Positions 19,009 through 28,239 of a stretch of 64,000 nucleotides of DNA are shown here, in pieces. A program made the position numbers and the translations under genes. The first letter of the stretch is position 1; each line of letters starts with the position of its first letter. The DNA comes from an uncultured Methanobrevibacter sp. Lineage in GTDB: Archaea > Methanobacteriota > Methanobacteria > Methanobacteriales > Methanobacteriaceae. The notes beneath the pieces were generated by a model that was not told where the DNA came from, ran no database searches, and saw nothing but the letters and a program-made list of their open reading frames with translations. The stretch is from positions 1 to 64,000 of the forward strand of contig NZ_CALGFC010000003.1 in NCBI RefSeq assembly GCF_937881195.1, in the 5' to 3' direction.

Positions 19009-20355
19009 CTATAATGGACCTGCCTTATCATAAAATAGATCTTGAATTAAATTAAGTCCACCATCAAAACCTACATAATTATCTCCCAAAACTAATCTAT
19101 TATATGAAGGGAAAGAAACTGTAACATGAGTTGTTTCAAGTTCTGCTTTTATAACAGATTCAAGAGAGCTTGCATATAAATTTAAAAATGGTCTATTTTT
19201 CAAAATTTCTCCGATTTTATAAGAATCAATCTCAAATATAATATCTGGTGTAAATTCTATCTCATCACTACCAGTAATAGATTCTATAATGCTTTCTCTA
19301 TATTCTTTTGGTGGGTTATCTGTGATTATAACCACGTCAGGGAGTTGACCAACTTCATCAGTCAAATATCTTGTAATACCACTAGCAGTGTTTGAATCAG
19401 CTACAACACCGAAATATACATTAGGAACATCAAACTGGAGAATATCTCCTGCATATTCAATTGTACGGTATGCTCTTCTTTCTTCTGTATTAATAAATTC
19501 TTCTAATTTTGTTTTATCAATAGGTAAAATTTCAGCTAATTTTCTTAAGAAATTTTTAGTCTGTATAGGTCCAATTGGTATGCTTGGGAAACTTATAAAT
19601 GGTGTTTCAAACTTATCTTGAAATTTACTAGCTGCTCTATGGCCAACCCATGATGATAAAACAATATTATATGAAGCATCAGGTATTTTTTCAAGTTTCT
19701 CAACAGTATCAAATTCACCAAAAATTACATTAGCTTCAATTCCAACTTTTGAAAGTAATTCTTTTATTGCTCTAAGTTCACCTTTCCAAAATATATGTTG
19801 AAATGGAACAATACCCAAAATATTAACTAATTTTTTATCTTTATTTTCTGATGGTGTTAAAAATTGATCTGCAAGTGCTTCGAAAAAAAGTTCATATCCT
19901 TCAAAGGAATTTCCTTTAAAGCCAGGAGCATTAACATGGATTATAGGAGCTTTATCTCTAAATTCACTTACTACTGCATCTACATCATCACCAATTAATG
20001 ATGGTACACAACCGGAAATTACTGTAAAAAATTTCCCTGTTGAGATTTTTATTGTTGAGTCTATAAGTTTCCTTAATTTCTCTTCTCCTCCAAAGATTAC
20101 ATGTTCTTCAACAAGACATGAACATGGAGTAGAAGAACCTCCATAATCACCAGGAGCGTTTTGTGCCCCTCCATAATTAGCACCGAATAATTGACTCATT
20201 CCACATCCAGAACCCGAATGTAAAATTGGTACTCCTTCATTAAGTCCAACAGCTGCTTCATAAGCTCCAGATAAAGTACAACCATACCTTGGAGCTTCAA
20301 CTATTCTTGGAGAACTTGATTCATCAACATAATTTTCTGATTTATTTTCACTCAT
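19009..20355 (-). CDS. Nitrogenase-like catalytic subunit, K (beta) type
   Basis: 448 aa, third gene of an H-D-K operon. Keeps the three NifK-type P-cluster cysteines in context: Cys26 ('YGCTLSGA'), Cys51 ('GSGCGMSQ') and Cys116 ('SGCVPSLIGDD'), with extra Cys78/Cys80. The rest shows the three-domain fold ('PGFKGNSFEGYELFFEAL', 'GPIQTKNFLRKLAEIL'). With the D subunit it should form the alpha2beta2 protein that receives electrons from the H protein. GGAG ribosome site 96 bp behind the D stop. No fixation-specific genes flank it, so the substrate need not be N2. Confidence 0.85.
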   Translation of the reverse strand: MSENKSENYVDESSSPRIVEAPRYGCTLSGAYEAAVGLNEGVPILHSGSGCGMSQLFGANYGGAQNAPGDYGGSSTPCSCLVEEHVIFGGEEKLRKLIDSTIKISTGKFFTVISGCVPSLIGDDVDAVVSEFRDKAPIIHVNAPGFKGNSFEGYELFFEALADQFLTPSENKDKKLVNILGIVPFQHIFWKGELRAIKELLSKVGIEANVIFGEFDTVEKLEKIPDASYNIVLSSWVGHRAASKFQDKFETPFISFPSIPIGPIQTKNFLRKLAEILPIDKTKLEEFINTEERRAYRTIEYAGDILQFDVPNVYFGVVADSNTASGITRYLTDEVGQLPDVVIITDNPPKEYRESIIESITGSDEIEFTPDIIFEIDSYKIGEILKNRPFLNLYASSLESVIKAELETTHVTVSFPSYNRLVLGDNYVGFDGGLNLIQDLFYDKAGPL

Positions 20356-20451
20356 TTTTTTCTCTCCTTTTAAAATTAAAAGTGATTAAATAAAAATGAT
20401 TAAATTAAATTAATAGCATTAATCAATAATCATTTTAATAATCACTTTTCA

Positions 20452-21993
20452 TTATTTTCCCTTTTCAGCAAAGTATAATGGATCGGGTTGGTCTAAATAC
20501 CATTTCTTTACACTCACTCCAGTCTTCTCTTTTGAAAGTCTTTGGAATGATTGATTCTTTAATGCTTGTAATAAAAAGTTTCCATACGCAACTGCACCAG
20601 CATAAACTGCTTGAGTACTCCATTTTCTTGGATCTCCTCTTAGAGAATGTAACCTTGAAACAGAACCCTCACGTTTCCAAGCTCCACCTTGGAATGGGCA
20701 AGTTAAAGCCATATCAGGTTTAGTATGCTCAGTAATATGTAGTTGTTCTGCAGCTTGGAAGGTATTTACCATTACATCAAAGTCACCAACTCTATTTATA
20801 ACGTCTTCTAATTCATCTATTAATATATCATCAAAGTCTTGAGCCATTGCAGAAGATGATTTAACACCTAATTCATCAAAATATGGGAGTTGAGTAACAA
20901 GTCTTCCTTGACCAAGAGAACCAAGAACATCAATTCTCTTACCTCCTCTTGAATCTTCAATCTCCTTGAATTTTGTTGTTATTTCTTTCATTTTAGGAAC
21001 CCATTTAGAATGTTCCTCTTTTATTAATATTTCTACCTCTTTTTCTTTTCCAGTATATTTTCCAATTTCTCTTAACCATTGATCAGTATTTTTTATACCA
21101 ATTGGAGACGGATACATGAAAAATGGGACTCCAAAGTGTTGATGAAGTCCTCTTGAAAGGTAATCTGTATAAGTCGGACAAATAGGTGCAGTAACTGCTG
21201 CTTCTCCAAGTTGTTCAAAGTCCTCTACACTTGCAAATTCGGGTATAAAATTTGCTCTTAATCCTAATTTACCTAATAATCTTTCAATTTCTATTCTATC
21301 TTGCCATGCATATGATAACATACTTGCAATATTAACTAAATCTTTTTGTTTCTTTTTTGGCTTTTTAACAAGATATTTTAATACTCCATGCCAAAATGCA
21401 TCATAACCAGTTTGCATGATCTTTGACCTTACACCTTCACAATGTATTGGAACTATAGTAGCATCAATCTCTTTTTGTATTTCATTAACTGCAGATTCAA
21501 TATCTTCACCAATAATACCTGTAACACAAGTAGTTAAAATAAAGATAGCTTTTGGATTATATCTTTTTTGTGCTTCTTTAATTGCTTCTATAAGTTTATC
21601 CTTAGCTCCAAATACTACATCATCTTCACCAAGATTGGTTGTTAACCAGTTAAGTTTATAGTTTGTTGGTTTTCCTAATGCTTCTGGAATTGCACCATAC
21701 AATTCTTTATAACCCAACGCTGAATGTGAACATCCTACAGGACCATTGAAAATAATTGCCGCATCTCTTATTGTAGAAACTCTCACAGCTAGGTAAAAAT
21801 TAAGAATACAACCTCCAGACTGTTGAAATCCTCTTTCTGTACATCTTAAATTTCCTTTTTTTGCATCATTTAAGAGTTCGCTCGCCTTTCCGAAATACAC
21901 ATTAGTTCCATTTGCACGTTGTTCTCGAGTAGGACATGTGTTTTTATCAAGTTCTACAATATAATCCTCCGAATCAAGTTCATTTTTTGCCAT
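20452..21993 (-). CDS. Nitrogenase-like catalytic subunit, D (alpha) type
   Basis: 513 aa. P-cluster-type cysteines Cys62 ('SGGCILNF'), Cys88 ('GPVGCSH') and Cys156 ('TTCVTGIIGEDI'). The residue matching the cofactor cysteine of NifD is Cys272 ('APICPTYTDYLSR') and the cofactor histidine matches His449 ('RLHSLRGDP'). The NifD His195 region is changed to 'HCEGVRSKIMQTGYDAFWH'. So a large cofactor is probably bound but the pocket differs from N2-reducing enzymes. The family of non-fixing HDK enzymes includes methylthio-alkane reductase, which cleaves C-S bonds; the surrounding sulfur genes favour such a role (inference). It is not CfbD, which works without a K subunit. Confidence 0.87.
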   Translation of the reverse strand: MAKNELDSEDYIVELDKNTCPTREQRANGTNVYFGKASELLNDAKKGNLRCTERGFQQSGGCILNFYLAVRVSTIRDAAIIFNGPVGCSHSALGYKELYGAIPEALGKPTNYKLNWLTTNLGEDDVVFGAKDKLIEAIKEAQKRYNPKAIFILTTCVTGIIGEDIESAVNEIQKEIDATIVPIHCEGVRSKIMQTGYDAFWHGVLKYLVKKPKKKQKDLVNIASMLSYAWQDRIEIERLLGKLGLRANFIPEFASVEDFEQLGEAAVTAPICPTYTDYLSRGLHQHFGVPFFMYPSPIGIKNTDQWLREIGKYTGKEKEVEILIKEEHSKWVPKMKEITTKFKEIEDSRGGKRIDVLGSLGQGRLVTQLPYFDELGVKSSSAMAQDFDDILIDELEDVINRVGDFDVMVNTFQAAEQLHITEHTKPDMALTCPFQGGAWKREGSVSRLHSLRGDPRKWSTQAVYAGAVAYGNFLLQALKNQSFQRLSKEKTGVSVKKWYLDQPDPLYFAEKGK

Positions 21994-22174
21994 ATTTTAA
22001 CTCCTTTTAAAATTTTTCATATTTATAACCATTATTGTTTATTTTCAGCCATTATTATCTAATTTGAATATTTTCTTAAATTCTCCCTTAATTTAATTTT
22101 TTTTATAAATTATCTTGTATTAAGGGTTATAACCTAATTTTATGATTAATATTTGATTTATGAGAAGTTTAATC
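21994..22174. other. H-D intergenic region with inverted repeat
   Basis: 181 bp between the H stop and the D start, long for an operon. Holds the perfect palindrome GGTTATAACC at 22125-22134, about 40 bp after the H stop. It could be a pause, processing or weak termination element that makes more H than DK, as the redox partner is usually needed in excess (inference). Confidence 0.4.
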
Positions 22175-23044
22175 TTATATTTTAAAATCACCTTCTTCCT
22201 GTCTTTTAAGATCTAATAATTTATCAGACCATGATTCAGCCCAATCTTTTAATTCATCACTTTCCAATGGAGATGGGACATATTCCTTCTTATTATTGTA
22301 AATATTTTTTGCAAGTTCTCTGTAAACATCTGCTTGAGAAGATTCGGGATCTGCTTCAATAGTTGTTTTACCTGCTAATTCTGCTTGAGTTACTGTAAGT
22401 GATCTTGGAACAAACCCTGCAATTGTACTATCTGTTTGATCAATAAAATCTCTTAATATATCTTTTTGAGCAGAAAATGTTATTGAATTTGCAATTATAC
22501 CGCTGAAAAGAGCCCCTCCACCTGTAGAATATTTTTTTATACCTTTAAAAAGATTATTAGCTGCATAAATAGCCATAAAATCGGCTGAAGAAACAGTATA
22601 AACTTGATCTGCTACTCCTTCTCTTATAGGCATAGCAAAACCACCACATACTACATCTCCAAGTACATCATATAAAACAACATCAGGAGCATATTCTTCA
22701 TATACATTTTGTTGTTTTAAAAATTCTACTGCAGTAATTATGCCTCTTCCAGCACAACCTACACCAGGCTCTGGGCCTCCAGCCTCAACACAATGAATTC
22801 CATTAAATCCTTCAAAAATTACGTTTTCAACTTTTAAAGCCCCTCTTCCTTTTCTTAATGATTCTAATACTGTGGGTATTGATTTTCCACCAGTTAATGT
22901 GTGAGTAGAATCACTTTTTGGGTCACAACCAACTTGCATTACATTATATCCTGCATCTGATAATGCAGCACTAATGTTTGAGGTGGTAGTAGATTTTCCT
23001 ATTCCACCTTTTCCATATATTGCAATTTCTTTTATTTTCTTCAA
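22175..23044 (-). CDS. Nitrogenase-like reductase, H (iron protein) type
   Basis: 289 aa, first gene of the operon. P-loop 'GKGGIGKSTT' (residues 11-20), DxKS-type 'CDPKSDST' (40-47), and the two [4Fe-4S] ligands Cys97 ('GVGCAGRG') and Cys133 ('GDVVCGGFAMP'). The homodimer bridges one cluster and passes electrons to the DK protein with ATP hydrolysis. Arg100, the ADP-ribosylation site of NifH, is kept. A perfect copy of the palindrome TATAACAATTGTTATA lies 35 bp upstream of the ATG. Confidence 0.92.
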   Translation of the reverse strand: MKKIKEIAIYGKGGIGKSTTTSNISAALSDAGYNVMQVGCDPKSDSTHTLTGGKSIPTVLESLRKGRGALKVENVIFEGFNGIHCVEAGGPEPGVGCAGRGIITAVEFLKQQNVYEEYAPDVVLYDVLGDVVCGGFAMPIREGVADQVYTVSSADFMAIYAANNLFKGIKKYSTGGGALFSGIIANSITFSAQKDILRDFIDQTDSTIAGFVPRSLTVTQAELAGKTTIEADPESSQADVYRELAKNIYNNKKEYVPSPLESDELKDWAESWSDKLLDLKRQEEGDFKI

Positions 23045-23079
23045 TTTTTCTACCTCATTAATAGTTAAGCTAAGAATTA

Positions 23080-23095
23080 TATAACAATTGTTATA
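23080..23095. promoter_or_regulatory. Palindromic operator before the HDK operon
   Basis: TATAACAATTGTTATA, perfect, extended to 18 bp (23079-23096). On the minus strand a TATA box (TTTTATATTA, 23121-23130) lies upstream so that the expected start of transcription falls at the operator edge. Position suits a repressor. Confidence 0.75.
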
Positions 23096-23585
23096 TTATT
23101 GATTTTTTTCTTCCTGTCTTTAATATAAAATTAAATCAAGGTTTAATTTAAAAAATTATAAATTAAACATTAAAAACAGAATAAGTGATATTTCAACTCT
23201 AAATAATATATAACTGACAATAATTTTATTTAAACTAAATAATATTTAAAACAAATAAAATTAATTTATAATTTTTTATTTTAATTTTTAATATATTCTT
23301 ATTTAATACAATTATTTATTATATTAATAGAATAAGTTAAATTAAAAATTAATAGAATAATAATAATAATATAAATTAATAATATAATATTAAATAATAT
23401 GTAATTATTTTTAAAATATCTAAATTATTAAATATAATTTATATATTTTTTATTAAATTTATTATTTAATTAATTTAATTAATATATTTTTAAAAAATTA
23501 TTCATTAAAAAAATTATTTATTAATAATTATCTAATTAAATATTAATTATTATCAGTTATAGCAAATGAGAGTTATTTGTTTAAA

Positions 23586-23744
23586 TCAACACATAAAATC
23601 AATAATAGAATAAGATTTATATCTTAAAAACAATTTATATGATATAAATTCATTGTATACAAATGCAAGCCTAGAATCAACTAATTTATTAGATATTTTT
23701 GAAATATATCCAACAGATTTTAGTATATTTAAATCACAAATCAT
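23586..23744 (-). CDS. Small ORF, 52 aa, unknown, with strong ribosome site
   Basis: ATG at 23744 preceded at the right distance by GGAGG (minus strand), one of the strongest ribosome sites in the window, in a region otherwise free of genes. The peptide starts 'MICDLNILKSVGYISKI' and ends in Cys; it is basic with no clear membrane span. A near-perfect copy of the shared operator with its own TATA box lies 240 bp upstream in the right orientation, so it probably belongs to the same regulon. No homologue is known to me. It could also be a leader for the HDK operon, whose start is 540 bp downstream on the same strand. Confidence 0.5.
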   Translation of the reverse strand: MICDLNILKSVGYISKISNKLVDSRLAFVYNEFISYKLFLRYKSYSIIDFMC

Positions 23745-23982
23745 TTTAGGCCTCCATTCTTTATTTAATTATATTTTTCATATAAGAATAACATATAGTT
23801 AATTATTATAATACATATCATTAATTATATAATTAATTTTATAACATATAATTAACATTAGATAATATTAATATAATTAACATTGTATAATATTATAAAA
23901 AAATTATACAAAATTATATATAATTACATAATTTTTTATACAATAACACACGATTATTTATTTTATTTACTAATAATCTAAA

Positions 23983-23998
23983 TATAACAATCGTTATT
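23983..23998. promoter_or_regulatory. Operator copy facing the 52-aa ORF
   Basis: TATAACAATCGTTATT, one change in the centre and one at the edge from the perfect motif. On the minus strand TTTATATA (24017-24024) is centred about 22 bp upstream, the same geometry as at other copies. Confidence 0.6.
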
Positions 23999-24279
23999 AA
24001 TAATTATTTATTATAATATATAAACTTTACGATTTAGTTATTAACCTTTAATTATCAGCGTGAAATTTTTAATTATCAAATGAAATATTATTTTTAAATC
24101 AAATATTATTTTATAATAAATTTTTAATAAAACTTTTTAATAAAGCTTTTTAATAAAGCTTTTTAATAAAATTTTTTAATCAAATATTTTTAATTAAATT
24201 TTTTAAATAGATATTTCAAATGAGATTTTATGATGATATTCTAAGGTATAAGTTTAAATATAACTAACAAAATATTATT

Positions 24280-24295
24280 TATAACAATTGTTATT
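24280..24295. promoter_or_regulatory. Operator copy before thiI
   Basis: TATAACAATTGTTATT: 14-bp perfect core at 24281-24294. TTTAAATA at 24253-24260 is centred 23 bp upstream on the plus strand. The thiI ATG is ~190 bp downstream. Confidence 0.7.
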
Positions 24296-24483
24296 TAAAT
24301 TTTTTGTTATAATAATTATAATATAATAATTATAATAATATAAAAAAAATGATTAGATTTAATATTTAATAAAAATTTTTATTTTTAAATTAAATAATTA
24401 TTATATTATTTTTATATCTATAAAAAATATTTTAATGATTAAAATTTCCTAGAAAATAAAAATAAGAAATTTGGAGAGATTAT

Positions 24484-25629
24484 ATGGAACAAGAACTTAT
24501 AATAGCTAGATATGGTGAAATTGGATTAAAAAGTCCTAGAGTAAGAAGTAGATTTGAAAGACAACTAAAGTCTAATATAAAAACAGCATTTGATTGCAAA
24601 ATAAAAATAAACCAAGGCAGAATATTTATATACCCAAAAAATTTTCCCGAAGCAATGATTAAATTAAAAAGAATTTTTGGAATTGTTTCTTTTTCACCTG
24701 CTATTCCAACAAAAACTAATCATAAAGACATAGAAAATGATTTAAATAAATATACTGAAAAACTTATGGAAAAAAACTTAATAAATTCAAATACAAAATT
24801 TGCAGTAAGGTGTAGGAGAGTAGGAGAACATGAATTTTCATCTCAAGAGATTGCAGGATTTTCAGGATCAGTAATTATAAAAAAAACTGATGCTCCTGTT
24901 GACCTTTCTAATCCAGATATAGAAATATTTATCGAAGTTAGGGATGATAAAACATATATATTTCATGAAAAAATAAAAGGACCTGGAGGATTACCTCTCG
25001 GTTCACAAGGAAGATTAGTTGCTTTAGTTTCTAGTGGTATTGACTCCCCTGTAGCTGCATACTTAATGATGAAAAGAGGTTGTGCTATAACAGCTATGCA
25101 TTTTGATAATGATCCTTTTGCTGGTCCAAAAGTTACAGAAAATTTTAAAAAATTAATTGATAAACTCAATGATTATTCCTATGGATTCCCTATAAGAACA
25201 AAAATTGTAAAATATGGTGATTATTTGCAAAAATGTAAGGATAATGCACCTGAAAAGCTTACCTGCGTTTTATGTAAATCTGGAATGTATAAAATAGCTA
25301 GTAAAGTTGCAAAAAAAGAAAATGCGTTGGGAATAATAGATGGAAGTAGTGTAGGGCAAGTTGCATCTCAAACACTCCCTAATATTCTAGCTACACGTGC
25401 AAATACAGAATTTCCAATATTGAGTCCACTTATTGGATTAGATAAGATTGAGATAGAAAAAATATCTAGAAAAATTGGAACTTTTCCAATATCTGAGATA
25501 AATGATGGAGGCTGTTCTGCAGTCCCAAGATATCCCGAAACTAAAGCAGAACTTAAAAGAGTCAATGATGCAATAAAATCAATTGATCAAGAAATAGAAA
25601 TTGAAAAAGCTGTAAATAGCTTATACTAA
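24484..25629 (+). CDS. thiI: ThiI-family tRNA 4-thiouridine synthetase
   Basis: 381 aa. An N-terminal ferredoxin-like plus THUMP region (residues 1-165) binds tRNA; the PP-loop 'SSGIDSPVAAYL' (183-194) adenylates U8. Cys251, Cys261 and Cys264 ('TCVLCKSG') and the Cys in 'DGGCSAVP' are candidate sulfur or iron-sulfur ligands. There is no rhodanese domain, as is usual in archaea, so sulfur transfer differs from E. coli ThiI. GGAGAG ribosome site before the ATG. It carries the shared operator and sits inside the sulfur cluster. Confidence 0.92.
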   Translation: MEQELIIARYGEIGLKSPRVRSRFERQLKSNIKTAFDCKIKINQGRIFIYPKNFPEAMIKLKRIFGIVSFSPAIPTKTNHKDIENDLNKYTEKLMEKNLINSNTKFAVRCRRVGEHEFSSQEIAGFSGSVIIKKTDAPVDLSNPDIEIFIEVRDDKTYIFHEKIKGPGGLPLGSQGRLVALVSSGIDSPVAAYLMMKRGCAITAMHFDNDPFAGPKVTENFKKLIDKLNDYSYGFPIRTKIVKYGDYLQKCKDNAPEKLTCVLCKSGMYKIASKVAKKENALGIIDGSSVGQVASQTLPNILATRANTEFPILSPLIGLDKIEIEKISRKIGTFPISEINDGGCSAVPRYPETKAELKRVNDAIKSIDQEIEIEKAVNSLY

Positions 25630-26102
25630 ATAAAAACTATAAAAAAGTGCAATAAATAAATTTTTTTAATGATAAAAATTTTGATATTAATTCACTAATA
25701 TTAAATTTTATCAATTATAATATGTTATTACTTTTAAAATAAATTAAATAATTAATAAAGAACTTTATTATACAAATAAAACTTTAATTAAAAATTTAAT
25801 TATTTAAAATATCTCACTAAATAGTAATATTTATATATTAATTTAAATTAAATAACAATTGTTATAAAATATTATTATTATGGTTAAAAATATTTTAGTA
25901 ATAATCTAATAATATATAGATTAAATTTATGTTTATCATTTGTAAAAGTAATTTATTAATAAATTATTCAAAAAAAAACTATATAAAATATAAAATTATT
26001 AAAAAAATAAAAAATATCCATAAAATAATAAATTATATAATAAATTATATAATAAATTATATAATAAAGGAATTATTTTATATATAAAAATATGGTGAGA
26101 CT
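25630..26102. other. 473-bp leader region of the GMC gene with 12-bp repeats
   Basis: Holds a TATA box (25830-25837) and operator (25851-25866), then a ~235-nt presumed leader. Three 12-bp units AATAAATTATAT lie at 26027-26062. No gene seen. Confidence 0.5.
25851..25866. promoter_or_regulatory. Operator copy before the GMC oxidoreductase gene
   Basis: AATAACAATTGTTATA: 14-bp perfect core at 25852-25865. TTTATATA at 25830-25837 is centred ~18 bp upstream, so transcription would start inside the operator. The gene starts ~237 bp further on. Confidence 0.7.
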
Positions 26103-27314
26103 ATGGTATTAATTATTGGCTCTGGTGTAGGAGGAGCAATATTAGCTATGGAATTAGCTAAATCAAAAATTCCAGTAACTATAATTGAAAAAGGACCTTT
26201 TTGTAATGTTGGAGATTCATACAAATATTATGATAAAGTAGATGACTATTTAGATCTTTCAAAAACAACTTGTGTTGGAGGATCAAGTGTTGTTGCAGCA
26301 GGAAATGGTGTTAGGTTACTTGAAGAAGAACTAAAAGAATATGGTGTCGATATATCAAAAGAGTTAGATGAAGTAGAGGAATTATTAGATATTCATCAAA
26401 TGGATGATTCGCATTTTGGTGAAGGAACTAAAAAGTTCATTAAAGCTGCGAAATCTATTGGGCTTCCCGTTATAAAAATGCCTAAATTTATCAGAGAAGA
26501 AGATTGTACCCAATGTGGTAAATGTGCTTGGGGTTGCCCAAACGATGCTAAATGGTCTTCACAAGATTTTATAAAAGAAGCTATAGAAAATGGAGCTAAA
26601 TTAATTGATAATACTGAAGTTACAGACATAATAACTGATCAAGATTCAGTTAAAGGAGTGAAAGTTAAAAAATCAGATGGAACTGAAGAAATTATTAAAT
26701 CCGATAAAGTTGTTTTAGCTGCAGGAGCTATTGATTCTGCAATTATTCTTCAGAAGTTAGGATTAAAAGCTGGTGAAAAATTGTTTTTAGATCCATTTGT
26801 TACTGTCGGTGGCGTTATAAAAGATATTAATTACCATAAAGAAGTTACAATGAATGCATTAGTCATTGGCGGAAATTTTGTTCTTGCTCCCCATTATTCT
26901 GTTTTATTAAATGAAAATATGGACGACGATAACATTAAAAAAGGAGACATTTTAAGTGTCATGGTAAAGATTCCGGATGATAATCACGGAAAAATTGTTA
27001 ATGGAGAGATAATTAAAGAAAATTCAATAAAAGATGTGAGATTCATTGCAGAAGGAGCAGCTACAGCAGGTGCAATATTAGTTAATGCAGGTGTAGATCC
27101 AAATACTATTGTTTCAACACGCTTGAGAGGTGCTCATCCTGGAGGAACAGCTGCAATTGGAGATATTGTTGATACTAACCTTGAAACAGAATATAAAGGA
27201 TTATTTGTTTCAGATGCAAGTGTTATTCCTAAAGCTCCAGGAGCTCCTCCAATAATAGCTATTTTAGGATTATCAAAAAGGCTATCAAAACATCTTATAG
27301 ATGAATTAAGTTAA
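26103..27314 (+). CDS. GMC-type FAD oxidoreductase with one [4Fe-4S] cluster
   Basis: 403 aa. Dinucleotide motif 'IIGSGVGGAILAMELA' at residues 4-19, a cluster motif Cys135/138/141/145 ('CTQCGKCAWGCP'), and the GMC C-terminal pattern 'AHPGGTAAIGD ... GLFVSDASVIPKAPGAPP'. The cluster insert is absent from ordinary GMC alcohol oxidases and suggests one-electron exchange with ferredoxin or an Hdr-like partner. GGTGAGA ribosome site. It carries the regulon operator, so it is presumably needed for the same sulfur response as the HDK enzyme. The substrate is unknown. Confidence 0.8.
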   Translation: MVLIIGSGVGGAILAMELAKSKIPVTIIEKGPFCNVGDSYKYYDKVDDYLDLSKTTCVGGSSVVAAGNGVRLLEEELKEYGVDISKELDEVEELLDIHQMDDSHFGEGTKKFIKAAKSIGLPVIKMPKFIREEDCTQCGKCAWGCPNDAKWSSQDFIKEAIENGAKLIDNTEVTDIITDQDSVKGVKVKKSDGTEEIIKSDKVVLAAGAIDSAIILQKLGLKAGEKLFLDPFVTVGGVIKDINYHKEVTMNALVIGGNFVLAPHYSVLLNENMDDDNIKKGDILSVMVKIPDDNHGKIVNGEIIKENSIKDVRFIAEGAATAGAILVNAGVDPNTIVSTRLRGAHPGGTAAIGDIVDTNLETEYKGLFVSDASVIPKAPGAPPIIAILGLSKRLSKHLIDELS

Positions 27315-27903
27315 TTTTTTAAATTTAACATATATTTTAATTTTAAGTATATATTTTAATTTGTAAGTATATATTTCTAAATATATGTTTTTAAATTATT
27401 TTTTATATTAAATTATTTTTTATTATTTAATTATTCTTTATATTAAATTTTTTTTTTATTATTTAATTATTCTTTATATTAAATTTTTTTAAATATATAA
27501 AACTGAAATCGATTAAAATTTATTATAAAAATCTAAATTTAAAAATAATTACTCAAATATTACCAATAAAACAAAATATTGATATAAATTAATTTCAACC
27601 TAAAATAAGAATAAATAAAATAAATAAAAACAATGCGAACAACATAAACAATAAAAAAAAAGAATTGATGAATAATTATAATAATTATAAAAATTACTAT
27701 AAAAATTATTATAAGAATATTAAAATTAGTATAGAAAGAATTATATGAATATTAAAATTACTATAGAAATTATTATAATAATTATTATAAACTAGAAAAA
27801 AAATATTAAAAAATATAATATCCATTTAAATAACTTATTTTGTCATATGAATAAATTTAATATATCATATAAATTAAAAAAATAGAAGTTAAATTATATT
27901 TTT
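27315..27903. other. 589-bp gene-free stretch between convergent genes
   Basis: Between the ends of the GMC gene and the thiS-like gene. Contains two copies of a ~35-bp ATTATTTAATTATTCTTTAT-type repeat (around 27420-27490). No coding frame with a ribosome site was seen. Confidence 0.5.
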
Positions 27904-28104
27904 TTATCCACCATAGACAATTTGTATGACTTGTAATTCATCCCCATCTTGAATTATGGTTTCTTCTTCCACAATTTCCCCATTATTTTTAACAACTGTA
28001 CTTTCAATAGAAACATCAAGCTCATTTAAAACATCAAGAATTGTTATTTCACCTTCAAGCTCTCTATCTTCTTTTTTATTTTCAAATATTAAAGTAAAAC
28101 TCAT
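27904..28104 (-). CDS. ThiS/MoaD-like sulfur carrier protein
   Basis: 66 aa, beta-grasp ubiquitin-like. It ends in Gly-Gly ('IVYGG'), the tail that is adenylated and converted to a thiocarboxylate. 'DGDELQVIQIVYGG' is the typical C-terminus. GGTG ribosome site. It lies 135 bp downstream of, and on the same strand as, the E1-like gene, which is its likely activating enzyme. It may serve thiazole, molybdopterin, tRNA thiolation or a dedicated sulfur-transfer route; the sequence does not decide. Confidence 0.88.
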   Translation of the reverse strand: MSFTLIFENKKEDRELEGEITILDVLNELDVSIESTVVKNNGEIVEEETIIQDGDELQVIQIVYGG

Positions 28105-28239
28105 AATAACACCTTATTTTCTGTATTAGTAAAAAAATTATAAAAATTAAAAAAATTATAAAAAATATAAAAAATATAAAAAATATAAAAAATAAGATTC
28201 ATGATAAAAAAAATTATTTTCATTATGAATCTAAATTAC

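Noticed and set aside
19009..23044. Classical N2-fixing nitrogenase
   Set aside because: No nifE, nifN, nifB or glnB-like genes adjacent, D-subunit pocket differs, and the operator is shared with sulfur genes. Cannot be fully excluded without a phylogeny.
20452..23044. CfbC/CfbD of F430 synthesis
   Set aside because: Cfb uses only an H and a D-type subunit; here a separate K subunit follows in the operon and D keeps cofactor-type Cys272 and His449.
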